From Microbacterium sp. cx-55 (GTDB taxonomy: Bacteria > Actinomycetota > Actinomycetes > Actinomycetales > Microbacteriaceae): 64,000 nucleotides of DNA. Location: the NCBI RefSeq assembly GCF_021117345.1, contig NZ_CP088261.1:2976001-3040000 (forward strand), written 5' to 3'. The position numbers and the translations under genes were made by a program. Shown one piece after another: positions 51,060-59,328 of this stretch. The notes below the pieces were generated by a model that was not told the DNA's origin, did not search any database, and saw nothing but the letters and a program-made list of their open reading frames with translations. The number at the start of each line of letters is the position of its first letter. Position 1 is the stretch's first letter.

Positions 51060-51824
51060 TCAGTGGGAATCCGGATGCCGAAGCGCGCGCGTCAGATCCT
51101 TCGCGGCCTGCATCACGAGCGGGGCGAGGCGCCGCTCGTGATGGGCGTCGTCGAGATGAGCCACGATCCCGATGGCCGCCACCGGCAGGCCCGGCACGAC
51201 GCCGAGTGCCGCGGCGACCGAGAAGTTGCCGAGCGTCATCTCCTCACGGGTGGTCGCGTACCCACGCCCCCGCGCCCGCTCGATATCTGCCCGCAGCCGC
51301 ACCGGATCGGTGATCGACAACCGCGTCTCGAGCTCCAGCGGCGCCGCGAGGTACGCCTCGAGCCAGCCCTCGTCGCGCGTGGCGAGGAGCGCCTTACCGA
51401 CGCCCGTCGCGTGCAGCGGGTGGCGCCCGCCGCTTCGGCTGATCGTCGGAACCGATCCGCGTCCCGTGATGCGCCCGACGAAGATGGCGGACGCGGCCGC
51501 CGGAGTCGGATCGTCGAGCACCGCGAGATGCACGTTCTCGCCCGTCGCCTCGTACAACCGCACCATGTGCGGCAGCGCGGTCTCGCGCAGGTGCGCCGCG
51601 AGCGGTGAGAGCTCGCCGATCTCCCACAGTCGCGCCCCCACGGCGTACCGATGTCCGGGGGTGCGCGTCAGCATCCCGAGCTCCACCATCATGCCGATCA
51701 GGCGGTGCACGGTCGACAGCGCGAGCCCCGAGCGGGCGGCCAGTTGACTCGCGGTGAGCTGCGGATCGTCGTCGGTGAAGGCGGCCAGCACGTCCATCGC
51801 CCGCCGCAGCACACCGTCACTCAT
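51060..51824 (-). CDS. IclR-family regulator upstream of pcaH
   Basis: 254 residues. Winged HTH in the first 65 residues (VLRRAMDVLAAFTDDDPQLTASQLAARSGLALSTVHRLIGMM), then an IclR effector domain (ENVHLAVLDD, RHPLHATGVGKALLATRDE). It lies 77 bp upstream of the pcaH start on the same strand, so it may be transcribed into pcaHGBDC or control it. It lacks the PcaR-branch N-terminal segment seen in the regulator at 42555, so the two IclR proteins probably sense different ligands. Confidence 0.88.
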   Translation of the reverse strand: MSDGVLRRAMDVLAAFTDDDPQLTASQLAARSGLALSTVHRLIGMMVELGMLTRTPGHRYAVGARLWEIGELSPLAAHLRETALPHMVRLYEATGENVHLAVLDDPTPAAASAIFVGRITGRGSVPTISRSGGRHPLHATGVGKALLATRDEGWLEAYLAAPLELETRLSITDPVRLRADIERARGRGYATTREEMTLGNFSVAAALGVVPGLPVAAIGIVAHLDDAHHERRLAPLVMQAAKDLTRALRHPDSH

Positions 51825-51964
51825 GCCCGTCCCCTCCTCCGCCGAGGCTACCCGGGCGGAGGCGCCGGTGCCCGGGCGCGACCCCCGGCGCGCCCGGGCG
51901 CGACCCGCCGCGCGGCGCGGGTGCGACCCGCCGCCCTCCGCCGTGCGTCGCCTACGATCGGGAC

Positions 51965-52396
51965 ATGAGCGCTGCCCGGACGATCGCCCGCTGGGCGCTC
52001 GGGGCGGGCCTCGTCTTCGCCGGCACGGGCCACCTGACCTTCGCGCGGCAGTCGTTCGTCGCGCAGGTGCCGCAGTGGCTGCCCCTGCCGGTCGATCTCG
52101 TGGTCGTCGCTTCGGGCGTGGTCGAGATCGCGCTCGGGCTGGCCCTCATTCTTCTGGCACGACACCGCGTGCTCGTCGGCTGGATCGTCGCCGCATTCTT
52201 CGTCGCCGTGTTCCCCGGCAACATCGAGCAGTTCGTGCGCGGTACGGATGCGTTCGGCCTCGACACCGACCTCGCCCGCGGCATCCGCCTCCTCTTCCAG
52301 CCACTGCTGGTCGTCTGGGCGCTCTGGTCGACCGGCGCCTGGCGCGCGTGGCGCACCCGGAACGCGCGCGAACGGCCGGTTGCGCCCGCACGCTGA
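51965..52396 (+). CDS. DoxX-family membrane protein
   Basis: 143 residues with four predicted helices and the DoxX-like start RWALGAGLVFAGTGHLTFARQSFVAQVP. The family includes small quinone-linked membrane proteins but its role is mostly unassigned. It is divergent from the IclR gene and precedes pobA by about 100 bp on the same strand, so it may be co-transcribed with pobA. The gap to pobA contains a spaced inverted repeat CGGATGCGG/CCGCATCCG (about 52433 and 52464). Confidence 0.82.
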   Translation: MSAARTIARWALGAGLVFAGTGHLTFARQSFVAQVPQWLPLPVDLVVVASGVVEIALGLALILLARHRVLVGWIVAAFFVAVFPGNIEQFVRGTDAFGLDTDLARGIRLLFQPLLVVWALWSTGAWRAWRTRNARERPVAPAR

Positions 52397-52497
52397 TCCG
52401 GCGGACTCCCAGTGAGTGAGAACTGTCGGCGGATGCGGCGCCCCGCCGCGCGAAGCTGACTTCCGCATCCGATTGCCTGACCGTCGAAGGAGACGTC

Positions 52498-53688
52498 ATG
52501 ACCACCGCCGACCGTACGCGCGTCGCAATCGTGGGAGCGGGGCCCGCCGGCCTGCTTCTGTCGCACCTGCTGGCCGCATCCGGCATCGAGTCGATCGTGG
52601 TCGACCGGCGCTCGCGCGAAGAGATCGAGAACACGATCCGTGCCGGCATCCTCGAGCAGGGCACGGTCGATCTGCTGGTCGAGAGCGGCGCGTCGACGCG
52701 CGTTCTGGAAGACGGCAATCGGCACGACGGCATCGAGCTGCGTTTCGCCGGCGAGGGTCACCGCATCGACTTCCCCTCCCTCACCGGGCGGAGTGTGTGG
52801 CTCTATCCGCAGCACGAGGTGCTCCGCGACCTCGTCGCCGCGCGCCTCGCGGCGGGGCAGGATCTTCGCCTGGGCATCACCGTCGAACGGGTCGAAGACG
52901 CCGAGACGACCCGCCCGCGCGTGATCGGCACGGATGCGGACGGCCACCCCTTCGAGATCGAGGCGGACGTCGTCGTCGGTGCCGACGGTTCCCGATCGGC
53001 GGTGCGCTCGGCCGTCACCGGCGGCATCCGCAGCGACCTCTTCCGCGAGTACCCGTTCGCGTGGTTCGGCATCCTCTGCGATGCCCCGCCGAGCGCCGAC
53101 GAGCTGATCTACAGCAACTCCCCGGACGGGTTCGCCCTGATCAGCCAGCGGAGCGCGACCGTGCAGCGGATGTACTTCCAGTGCGACCCCGACACCGACC
53201 CGGATTCCCTCAGCGACGCGCAGATCTGGGCCGAGTTGCAGGCGCGCGTGCCAGGCACGACCCTGCACGAGGGGCACATCTTCCAGCGTGACGTGCTGCG
53301 GTTCCGGAGCTTCGTCGCCCACCAGCTGCGGCGCGGCCGGGTGGCGCTGATCGGCGACGCCGCGCACACCGTGCCGCCGACGGGCGCGAAGGGGATGAAT
53401 CTCGCGGTCGCCGACGTCGTGCTGCTGGACCGTGCCCTCGGCGCGCTGCTGGTCGAGAACGACGAGCGCCCCTTCGACGCGTTCGCCGAGACGGCGCTGC
53501 GCCGCATCTGGAAGGCGCAGCACTTCTCCTGGTGGATGACGAGCATGCTGCACGTGGCGCCGGATGCCTCGCAGTTCGACCGGGAACGCCAGCTCGGCGA
53601 ACTGCGCTCGGTCGTGGAGTCCGAGGCCGGCCGCAGCTACCTCGCCGAGGCCTACACCGGCTGGCCGTTCGAAACCAGGCTGCCCTGA
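52498..53688 (+). CDS. pobA: 4-hydroxybenzoate 3-monooxygenase
   Basis: 396 residues. FAD site VAIVGAGPAGLLLSHLLAASG, then the PobA-specific RAGILEQGTVDLL, the DG motif VVVGADGSRSAVRSAV, GDAAHTVPPTGAKGMNLAVADV and RIWKAQHFSWWMT near the C-terminus. It hydroxylates 4-hydroxybenzoate to protocatechuate with NAD(P)H. ATG preceded by GAAGGAGA. It joins the phenylpropanoid module (55.7-60.9 kb, yielding 4-hydroxybenzoate) to the pca operon. Confidence 0.96.
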   Translation: MTTADRTRVAIVGAGPAGLLLSHLLAASGIESIVVDRRSREEIENTIRAGILEQGTVDLLVESGASTRVLEDGNRHDGIELRFAGEGHRIDFPSLTGRSVWLYPQHEVLRDLVAARLAAGQDLRLGITVERVEDAETTRPRVIGTDADGHPFEIEADVVVGADGSRSAVRSAVTGGIRSDLFREYPFAWFGILCDAPPSADELIYSNSPDGFALISQRSATVQRMYFQCDPDTDPDSLSDAQIWAELQARVPGTTLHEGHIFQRDVLRFRSFVAHQLRRGRVALIGDAAHTVPPTGAKGMNLAVADVVLLDRALGALLVENDERPFDAFAETALRRIWKAQHFSWWMTSMLHVAPDASQFDRERQLGELRSVVESEAGRSYLAEAYTGWPFETRLP

Positions 53689-53706
53689 CCCCCTCCCCCG
53701 GTGCCT

Positions 53707-53787
53707 CTGACCGCGAGACAGCATGTGGGCCGCGAGACAGCGGTCGGGAGCCGACGTCTCGCGGCTCCACTGCAGTCTCGCGGTCAG
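53707..53787. repeat. Long palindrome, GAGAC family subtype b (copy 3)
   Basis: CTGACCGCGAGAC (53707-53719) and GTCTCGCGGTCAG (53775-53787) are perfect 13-bp arms; inner CGCGAGACAGC and CGACGTCTCGCG half-sites match the 24502 copy. 3' of pobA. Confidence 0.9.
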
Positions 53788-53831
53788 AGCGGGCGGGCGG
53801 GGGCGGGCGGGATGAGGCGGAGTAGAGTCCC

Positions 53832-55055
53832 GTGCTCGTGACCCCATCGCCGCGCGGCCCGCGCATCGCCCTGCTCGTCTGCGCGGTGTGCCTGATCGCG
53901 GCGAACATGCGCGCGACGATCACGGGGGTCGGGCCGCTGCTCGATCAGATCGCCGACGACCAGGGCACGACGAGCGCGGCACTCGGGGCGCTGGCGTCGG
54001 TGCCGCTGCTCACCTGGGCGATCGTCTCGCCCGCCACCCACGCGCTGTCGACGCGGTTCGGGATGTCGCGAGTGGTGCTGTGGGCGATGATCGCGCTCGG
54101 CGCGGGAACGGCCTGGCGCTCCTGGCCGGGGGCATCGGTGAATCTCTGGCTGGGCACCGTGCTCATCGGTGTCGCACTCGCGGTGGCCAACGTCCTGATG
54201 CCGGCCGTCGTCAAGCGTGATTTCGGCACCCGCGTCCCGCTCATGATGGCCGTCTACACGGCCCTGCTCGGCGGCGTGGGCGCCGTGGCGTCGGGCGTCG
54301 TCGTGCCGATCTCGCAGGCCGTCGGCGGCGGATCGGACGGATGGCGCATCGCGCTCGCGTCCACATCCGCCCTCCTCCCGATCGCGATCGCCCTCTGGGT
54401 GTGGGTGATCGCCCGCTCCCCGCACTCCCCGCCCGCGCGGCGCACCGGCGCGCAGCCTGCCGCTACCACGCGACGCGGCTCGGGAATCTGGACCGACACG
54501 GTCGCCTGGCAGGTCGCCGCGTACATGGGCTTGCAGTCGTCGTCGTTCTACATGCTCGTGACGTGGCTGGCGCCGTTCGCGGCGTCGCACGGCCGGTCGG
54601 CGGTGACGGCCGGATTCGACGTGATGATCTTCCAGGTCATGGGCGTCATCGGCTCGCTGGCCGTGCCGCTCGCCCTGCGCGGCCGCGCCCGGCGGTGGGT
54701 CCCGGCCGCGCTCCCCGTCGGTGGCGTCGTCGCCGGCATCGGCCTGATCGTGGCGCCCGACGCGCTGACCCTCTGGGCCGCGTGCGGCGGACTCGCGGCG
54801 GGCGCATCGCTCAACATGTCGCTGACCCTCATGGCGGAGCGCGCCCGCGACCCGGCGACCTCGTCGGCCCTGTCGGGCATGTCGCAGTCGGTCGGCTACC
54901 TCTTCGCCGCCGCCGGGCCGATCTCGTTCGGCGCGCTGCACGCGCTCGACCCCGGGTGGACGGCGCCGCTGCTTCTGCTGATCGCGGTGCTCGTGGCGCA
55001 GTTCGCCGTCGGGGTGGCCGCGGGCCGCGACCGGTTCGTCCTCGAACGGCGCTGA
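53832..55055 (+). CDS. MFS transporter, CynX/NimT-like
   Basis: 407 residues from a GTG (another in-frame GTG six bases on is possible). Twelve helices; the start IALLVCAVCLIAANMRATITGVGPLLDQIADDQG and helix-4/5 region GVALAVANVLMPAVVKRDF are typical of the cyanate/nitroimidazole subgroup of MFS. It lies between pobA and the MarR gene. An aromatic-acid carrier is a reasonable guess because the corresponding position in phenylpropanoid clusters holds an MFS importer (PhdT/CouT), but the subfamily differs, so I leave the substrate open. Confidence 0.85.
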   Translation: MLVTPSPRGPRIALLVCAVCLIAANMRATITGVGPLLDQIADDQGTTSAALGALASVPLLTWAIVSPATHALSTRFGMSRVVLWAMIALGAGTAWRSWPGASVNLWLGTVLIGVALAVANVLMPAVVKRDFGTRVPLMMAVYTALLGGVGAVASGVVVPISQAVGGGSDGWRIALASTSALLPIAIALWVWVIARSPHSPPARRTGAQPAATTRRGSGIWTDTVAWQVAAYMGLQSSSFYMLVTWLAPFAASHGRSAVTAGFDVMIFQVMGVIGSLAVPLALRGRARRWVPAALPVGGVVAGIGLIVAPDALTLWAACGGLAAGASLNMSLTLMAERARDPATSSALSGMSQSVGYLFAAAGPISFGALHALDPGWTAPLLLLIAVLVAQFAVGVAAGRDRFVLERR

Positions 55056-55124
55056 CTTCCGGCATCCCACGGCGCCCGCACCTCGCGGCGCCGCCCGGCA
55101 CCGCCGCCCGCCCCGCCGACGCAC

Positions 55125-55619
55125 CTAGTCGGAGAACGCGATGCGGCGCAGCAGCCCGGCGAGTTGCGCGCGTTCGCGCTCGTCGAGGTCGGCGTGCAGC
55201 GTCCGTTCCGCCACCCGCGCCGACTCGAGCGCCAGCGCATGCAGCGCGCGTCCGGCATCCGTTGCCCGCACCACGTTCGCCCGGCGGTCGGCCGGGTCGG
55301 GTCGGCGTTCCACGAGTCCGCGCCGCTGCAGGTCGTCGACGAGGGCGACGACCTGGCTGGGGTCGAGCCGGAGGAACGCCGCGAGCTCACGCTGACTCGG
55401 GCGGGCCCCGTCGGCGACGAGCGCGAGCACCGAGTACGAGCGCACCTTCAGCCCGTGCGGCGCGAGCGCCGCGTTTCCGGCCGCCAGCGAGAGCGCGTTC
55501 GCGCGGGCGAGAAGAAAGCTCACGTCGTCGGTCAGCGACGACGTGGACAGGTCACCCGCCGCAGCCGTGCTCCGGGTCGCCCGCGCTTCGCGCACGGAGG
55601 GCGCATCGCTCGACGTCAT
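55125..55619 (-). CDS. phdR: MarR-family regulator, probable repressor of the phenylpropanoid genes
   Basis: 164 residues from the ATG at 55619. MarR winged helix: LAPHGLKVRSYSVLALVADGARPSQRELAAFLRLDPSQVVALVDDLQRRGLVERRPDPADRRANVV. Divergent from the SDR gene across about 90 bp that contain an AT-rich dyad. In Corynebacterium (PhdR) and Rhodococcus (CouR) a MarR protein divergent from the same enzymes represses them and is released by a hydroxycinnamoyl-CoA; the arrangement here supports the same role. The symbol is given by synteny, not by a database match. Confidence 0.82.
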   Translation of the reverse strand: MTSSDAPSVREARATRSTAAAGDLSTSSLTDDVSFLLARANALSLAAGNAALAPHGLKVRSYSVLALVADGARPSQRELAAFLRLDPSQVVALVDDLQRRGLVERRPDPADRRANVVRATDAGRALHALALESARVAERTLHADLDERERAQLAGLLRRIAFSD

Positions 55620-55642
55620 GACCGAAGAGTAGCAAAGAGTGT

Positions 55643-55665
55643 GCGAAACAATAATTGACAATTTC
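55643..55665. promoter_or_regulatory. AT-rich dyad between MarR and SDR genes
   Basis: AATTGACAATT (55653-55663) is a 5-1-5 palindrome within a longer dyad GAAA...TTTC. It contains a perfect -35 box TTGACA (55655-55660) reading toward the SDR gene; the matching -10 is weak. A good candidate MarR operator. Confidence 0.55.
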
Positions 55666-55709
55666 AACGACTAGGCGCTTCAATGAAGACACCAACGAAG
55701 GAGTTCCCC

Positions 55710-56630
55710 ATGTCTCTCGACGGCAAAGTCGCCATCGTCACCGGATCCGGCCGCGGACTCGGCCTCGCGTACGCGCAGGAGCTCGCCCGGCAGGGCGCCG
55801 CCGTCGTCATCAACGACGTGGATGCGGACACCGCCGCCGAGGCCGTCGCGAGCATCGAGAGCGCGGGCGGCACGGCCGTCGCCGTGGTCGCCCCGGTCGG
55901 CTCCTCCGAGACCGCGAAGGAGCTCGTGCGCACCGCCGTCGACACCTTCGGCCGGCTCGACATCCTCGTCACGAACGCCGGGGTGCTCCGCGACACCGTG
56001 CTGTGGAAGATGAGCGACGACGACTTCGACACGGTCATCGGGGTGCACCTGCGCGGCACGTTCACGTGCGTCCGCGAGGCAGCCACCTACATGCGCGAGA
56101 ACCAGATCGCCGGTCGCATCATCTGCATCGGATCGCCGACCGGCCAGCGCGGCAACTTCGGCCAGACCAACTACGCAGCCGCCAAGGCCGGCATCGTCGG
56201 CATGGTGCGCACCTGGGCGCTCGAGCTGAAGAAGGCGGGTATCACCGCGAACGCCGTGATCCCGGTGGCCGCGACCGCGATGACGGCGACCGTGCCGTAC
56301 TTCGCAGCGGCCGTGGAGGCGGATGCGGCAGGCGCCCCGATGCCGGCGTTCTACCGCCACGATCTCGGCTTCGGCACCTCCGACGACGTATCGGGGCTGA
56401 TCGCCTACCTCGCCTCCGATGCCGCATCCGGCGTCACCGGTCAGGCGATCGGGGTCGGTGGCGACCGCATCCAGCTCTGGTCGCATCCCGAGCCGGTGGT
56501 CACGGCCTACCGCGACGGCGGCTGGACCTACGCCGCACTCGAAGACGAGTTCCCCGCCGTGATCGGTGACCACGCGCAGTCCGTCGGCGAGCGGTTCCCG
56601 GCCCTGCCGGAAGATCTTCAGCGTCCCTGA
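55710..56630 (+). CDS. phdE: SDR 3-hydroxyacyl-CoA dehydrogenase of the phenylpropanoid module
   Basis: 306 residues from the ATG at 55710, which has AAGGAG seven bases upstream (an ATG at 55683 has none). Short-chain dehydrogenase with TGSGRGLG, the NAG-type LVTNAGVLRD, catalytic Ser in CIGSPTGQ and YxxxK in TNYAAAKAG. It resembles the dehydrogenase part of multifunctional beta-oxidation proteins. In the proposed route it oxidises the 3-hydroxy-3-aryl-propionyl-CoA to the beta-keto thioester. First of five co-directional genes in the order SDR, hydrolase, ACAD, MaoC, ligase. Confidence 0.85.
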   Translation: MSLDGKVAIVTGSGRGLGLAYAQELARQGAAVVINDVDADTAAEAVASIESAGGTAVAVVAPVGSSETAKELVRTAVDTFGRLDILVTNAGVLRDTVLWKMSDDDFDTVIGVHLRGTFTCVREAATYMRENQIAGRIICIGSPTGQRGNFGQTNYAAAKAGIVGMVRTWALELKKAGITANAVIPVAATAMTATVPYFAAAVEADAAGAPMPAFYRHDLGFGTSDDVSGLIAYLASDAASGVTGQAIGVGGDRIQLWSHPEPVVTAYRDGGWTYAALEDEFPAVIGDHAQSVGERFPALPEDLQRP

Positions 56631-56683
56631 CTCCGGATGCTCGGGCTCGCGCCCGGGCACCCGTCTCGCGCGAAGGAGCCGAG

Positions 56684-57568
56684 ATGACCCGTTACGAACC
56701 CGCCATCGATGTCGCCGCGGTCCGGGCGATCGACGTGCACGTGCACATCGAGGTCGATGCCCATGGGCACTCGTCCCTGCCGGACGACCTGGCCGATGCC
56801 GCATCCGCCTATTTCAGTGCCGACGTCGGCCGGCCCGACCTCGACGGGGTCGCGCAGTACTACCGCGAGCGGCAGATGGCCGCTGTCGTCTTCACGGTCG
56901 ATGCGGAGACGGCGCTCGGCCACGCCCCGCTCTCCAGCGAGGAGATCGCCGAGGGCGCTGCCCGCAACAACGACGTGCTCATCCCGTTCGGCTCGGTCGA
57001 TCCGCGGAAGGGCGCAGCGGCCGTCGATCGCGCCCGCCGTCTCATCGAGGACCACGGCGTGCGGGGCTTCAAGTTCCACCCGACCGTGCAGGGCTTCGAC
57101 CCGAGCGACGAGGCGTGGTTCCCGCTCTACGCAGCCCTGCAGGACGCCGGTGTCGTGGCGCTCTTCCACACCGGCCAGACCGGGATCGGCGCGGGGATGC
57201 GGGGCGGACGCGGCTTTCGGCTCGCCCTGTCGAACCCGATGCTGCTCGACACCGTCGCGGCGGAGTTCCCCGACCTGCAGATCATCATGGCGCACCCGTC
57301 CGTGCCGTGGCAGGACGAAGCCATCTCGGTGGCGACCCACAAGCACAACACGTGGATCGATCTGTCCGGGTGGAGCCCGAAGTACTTTCCGCCGCAGCTC
57401 GTGCGCGCCGCGAACTCGTTCCTGAAGAAGCGGATCCTGTTCGGTTCGGATTTTCCGCTGCTCACCCCTGACCGCTGGCTTCGCGACGTCGAACTGACCG
57501 ACCTGAAGCCCGAGGCGATGCCCGGCATCCTGAAGGACAACGCGGTTCGCCTGTTCGGACTGGGCTGA
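56684..57568 (+). CDS. phdB: Amidohydrolase-2 family retro-Claisen hydrolase of the phenylpropanoid module
   Basis: 294 residues. Metal-binding pattern of the amidohydrolase-2 group: H19-x-H21 (AIDVHVHIEVD), His in GFKFHPTVQGF, LFHTGQTG, IMAHPSVPWQ and Asp in LFGSDFPLLTP. By synteny with the phd/cou clusters it is the enzyme that cleaves 4-hydroxybenzoylacetyl-CoA to 4-hydroxybenzoate and acetyl-CoA by water addition, replacing a thiolase. It is distinct from the other amidohydrolase at 33868. It ends two bases before the ACAD start codon. Confidence 0.83.
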   Translation: MTRYEPAIDVAAVRAIDVHVHIEVDAHGHSSLPDDLADAASAYFSADVGRPDLDGVAQYYRERQMAAVVFTVDAETALGHAPLSSEEIAEGAARNNDVLIPFGSVDPRKGAAAVDRARRLIEDHGVRGFKFHPTVQGFDPSDEAWFPLYAALQDAGVVALFHTGQTGIGAGMRGGRGFRLALSNPMLLDTVAAEFPDLQIIMAHPSVPWQDEAISVATHKHNTWIDLSGWSPKYFPPQLVRAANSFLKKRILFGSDFPLLTPDRWLRDVELTDLKPEAMPGILKDNAVRLFGLG

Positions 57569-57570
57569 TC

Positions 57571-58764
57571 GTGCCCCCTCTGCTGCGCAGCGCGTCGCCG
57601 TTCGGCGTCGACGCCCTCGGCTTCGCGGGGGCGCACCTCAGCCCGGCGGCCGTCGCTGCGCTGACGCGGCTCGACGAGGTGCTCGGCAGCGCGGTGCATC
57701 CGCAGCTCGCTGCCGCGTGGGAGACGGCGACCCTGCCCGCATCCGTCCTCGATCCCCTCATCGCCCTCGACCTCATGCGCCCGGACGGCGTGGATGCGGA
57801 CGAGGCCGCGTCCTCGATGTTCTCCGGATGGCGCACCTATGTGCTGGCGCGCACCGATGCGTCGGTCGCGACCGCGTACAACGCGCAGTCGGGCCTGTTC
57901 CGAACCGCGGTCCGCCTCGGCGGCTCCCCCGCGCAGTTCGCGGCGCTCGACGACGAGATCGCGGCGTTCCGCATCCGTGGGGTCTTCGCCCTCACCGAGC
58001 CCGGGCACGGATCCGACATCGCCGGCGGCCTCGAGACCACCGCGCGGCGGGACGGCGACGCGTGGGTGATCGACGGCGCGAAGCGGTGGATCGGCGGCGC
58101 CGACACCGCCGACGTGCTGGTCGTGTTCGCGCGCGACGTCGCCGACGGGCAGGTGAAGGCGTTCCTGGTTCCGCGCACCGCGCCCGGCGTCGCGCTCACC
58201 CGCATCGAGGGCAAGGTGTCGCTCAGGCCCATGCAGAACTTCGACGTCGCGCTCGACGGCGTCCGCGTCGCGGAAACCGATCGGCTGCCGCGGGTGCGGG
58301 CGTGGCGTGACGTCGCCGGTATCCTCCGCGCGCTCCGCTCCGACGTCGCGTGGATCGCGACGGGGATGCAGGCCGGCGCGCTCGATGCCGCCCTCCGCTA
58401 CGTCGGCGCGCGCGAGCAGTTCGGCGGCCCGCTCGGCGGGTTCCAGCTCGTGCAAGAGAAGCTCGCGCGGATGCTCGGAAACCTCACCTCCTCGCTCGGG
58501 ATCGTGACCCGGCTCTCGGCCGCACAGGACGCGGGCGATGTGCGCGATGAGACGTCCGCGCTCGCGAAGATGCAGACCGCGCTGCTCGCGCGCGAGACCG
58601 TGTCGCTCGCCCGCGAGATCCAGGGCGGCAACGGCATCCTCCTCGCCCACGACGCGGCACGGTTCTTCGCGGATGCGGAATCCGTCTACTCGTACGAGGG
58701 CACGCACGACATCAACGCCCTCATCGTCGGACGCGCACTCACCGGCGAATCCGCGTTCACCTGA
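57571..58764 (+). CDS. phdC: Acyl-CoA dehydrogenase of the phenylpropanoid module
   Basis: 397 residues from a GTG. FAD/acyl-CoA binding region FALTEPGHGSDIAGGLETTARRDGD and the C-terminal YEGTHDINALIVGRALTG with the catalytic Glu of the glutaryl-CoA-dehydrogenase-like branch. It would desaturate aryl-propionyl-CoA to the cinnamoyl-CoA so that saturated phenylpropanoids also enter the pathway. Directly follows the hydrolase gene (two-base gap). Confidence 0.87.
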   Translation: MPPLLRSASPFGVDALGFAGAHLSPAAVAALTRLDEVLGSAVHPQLAAAWETATLPASVLDPLIALDLMRPDGVDADEAASSMFSGWRTYVLARTDASVATAYNAQSGLFRTAVRLGGSPAQFAALDDEIAAFRIRGVFALTEPGHGSDIAGGLETTARRDGDAWVIDGAKRWIGGADTADVLVVFARDVADGQVKAFLVPRTAPGVALTRIEGKVSLRPMQNFDVALDGVRVAETDRLPRVRAWRDVAGILRALRSDVAWIATGMQAGALDAALRYVGAREQFGGPLGGFQLVQEKLARMLGNLTSSLGIVTRLSAAQDAGDVRDETSALAKMQTALLARETVSLAREIQGGNGILLAHDAARFFADAESVYSYEGTHDINALIVGRALTGESAFT

Positions 58765-58837
58765 CCCGCCGCACGCCCGACGGGCGGCATCCGACCCCTC
58801 TCATCCACCAAGAGCCCAGCCACCACGAGGAGACATC

Positions 58838-59290
58838 ATGACCACCACCGCCGCCTACCCCGACGCCCCGACCCTCGTCGGCACCGACCTCGGCTGGACC
58901 GACTGGGTCGAGGTCACCCAGGACCGGGTGGACCTGTTCGCGGACGCGACCGACGACCACCAGTGGATCCACGTCGATCCGGAGCGCGCGAAGGACGGCC
59001 CGTTCGGTGCGCCGATCGCGCACGGGTTCCTGTCGCTGTCGCTGACGGTGAAGTTCTGGTCGGAGCTCTTCGATCTCGACGGCGTCACGACGAAGGTGAA
59101 CTACGGCCTCGACAAGGTGCGTTTCGTCTCGCCGGTGAAGGTCGGATCCCGCGTCCGCGGCGGGGCGGTGATCGCCGAGGTGACCGAGGTCGCCGGCGGC
59201 TACCAGTTCGCCGTCGACCAGACGATCGAGATCGAGGGCGGCACGAAGCCCGCCGTCGTCGCCCGCGGGCTCTACCGCTTCTACGCCTGA
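58838..59290 (+). CDS. phdD: MaoC-family enoyl-CoA hydratase of the phenylpropanoid module
   Basis: 150 residues from the ATG at 58838 (GAGGAG upstream). Single hot-dog MaoC domain with the R-hydratase catalytic motif in FADATDDHQWIHVDPERA (Asp...His) and GAPIAHGFLSLSL. It would hydrate the aryl-acrylyl-CoA double bond before oxidation by the SDR. Lies between the ACAD and ligase genes, as part of the same operon. Confidence 0.87.
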   Translation: MTTTAAYPDAPTLVGTDLGWTDWVEVTQDRVDLFADATDDHQWIHVDPERAKDGPFGAPIAHGFLSLSLTVKFWSELFDLDGVTTKVNYGLDKVRFVSPVKVGSRVRGGAVIAEVTEVAGGYQFAVDQTIEIEGGTKPAVVARGLYRFYA

Positions 59291-59328
59291 CCCGCACACA
59301 CCGAACGCGCCACCTCGACGAAGAGGAC

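Noticed and set aside
51952..53847. A 631-codon minus-strand frame antisense to doxX and pobA
   Set aside because: Arg/Gly/Asp-rich shadow of the pobA frame, without a ribosome site or a recognisable domain.
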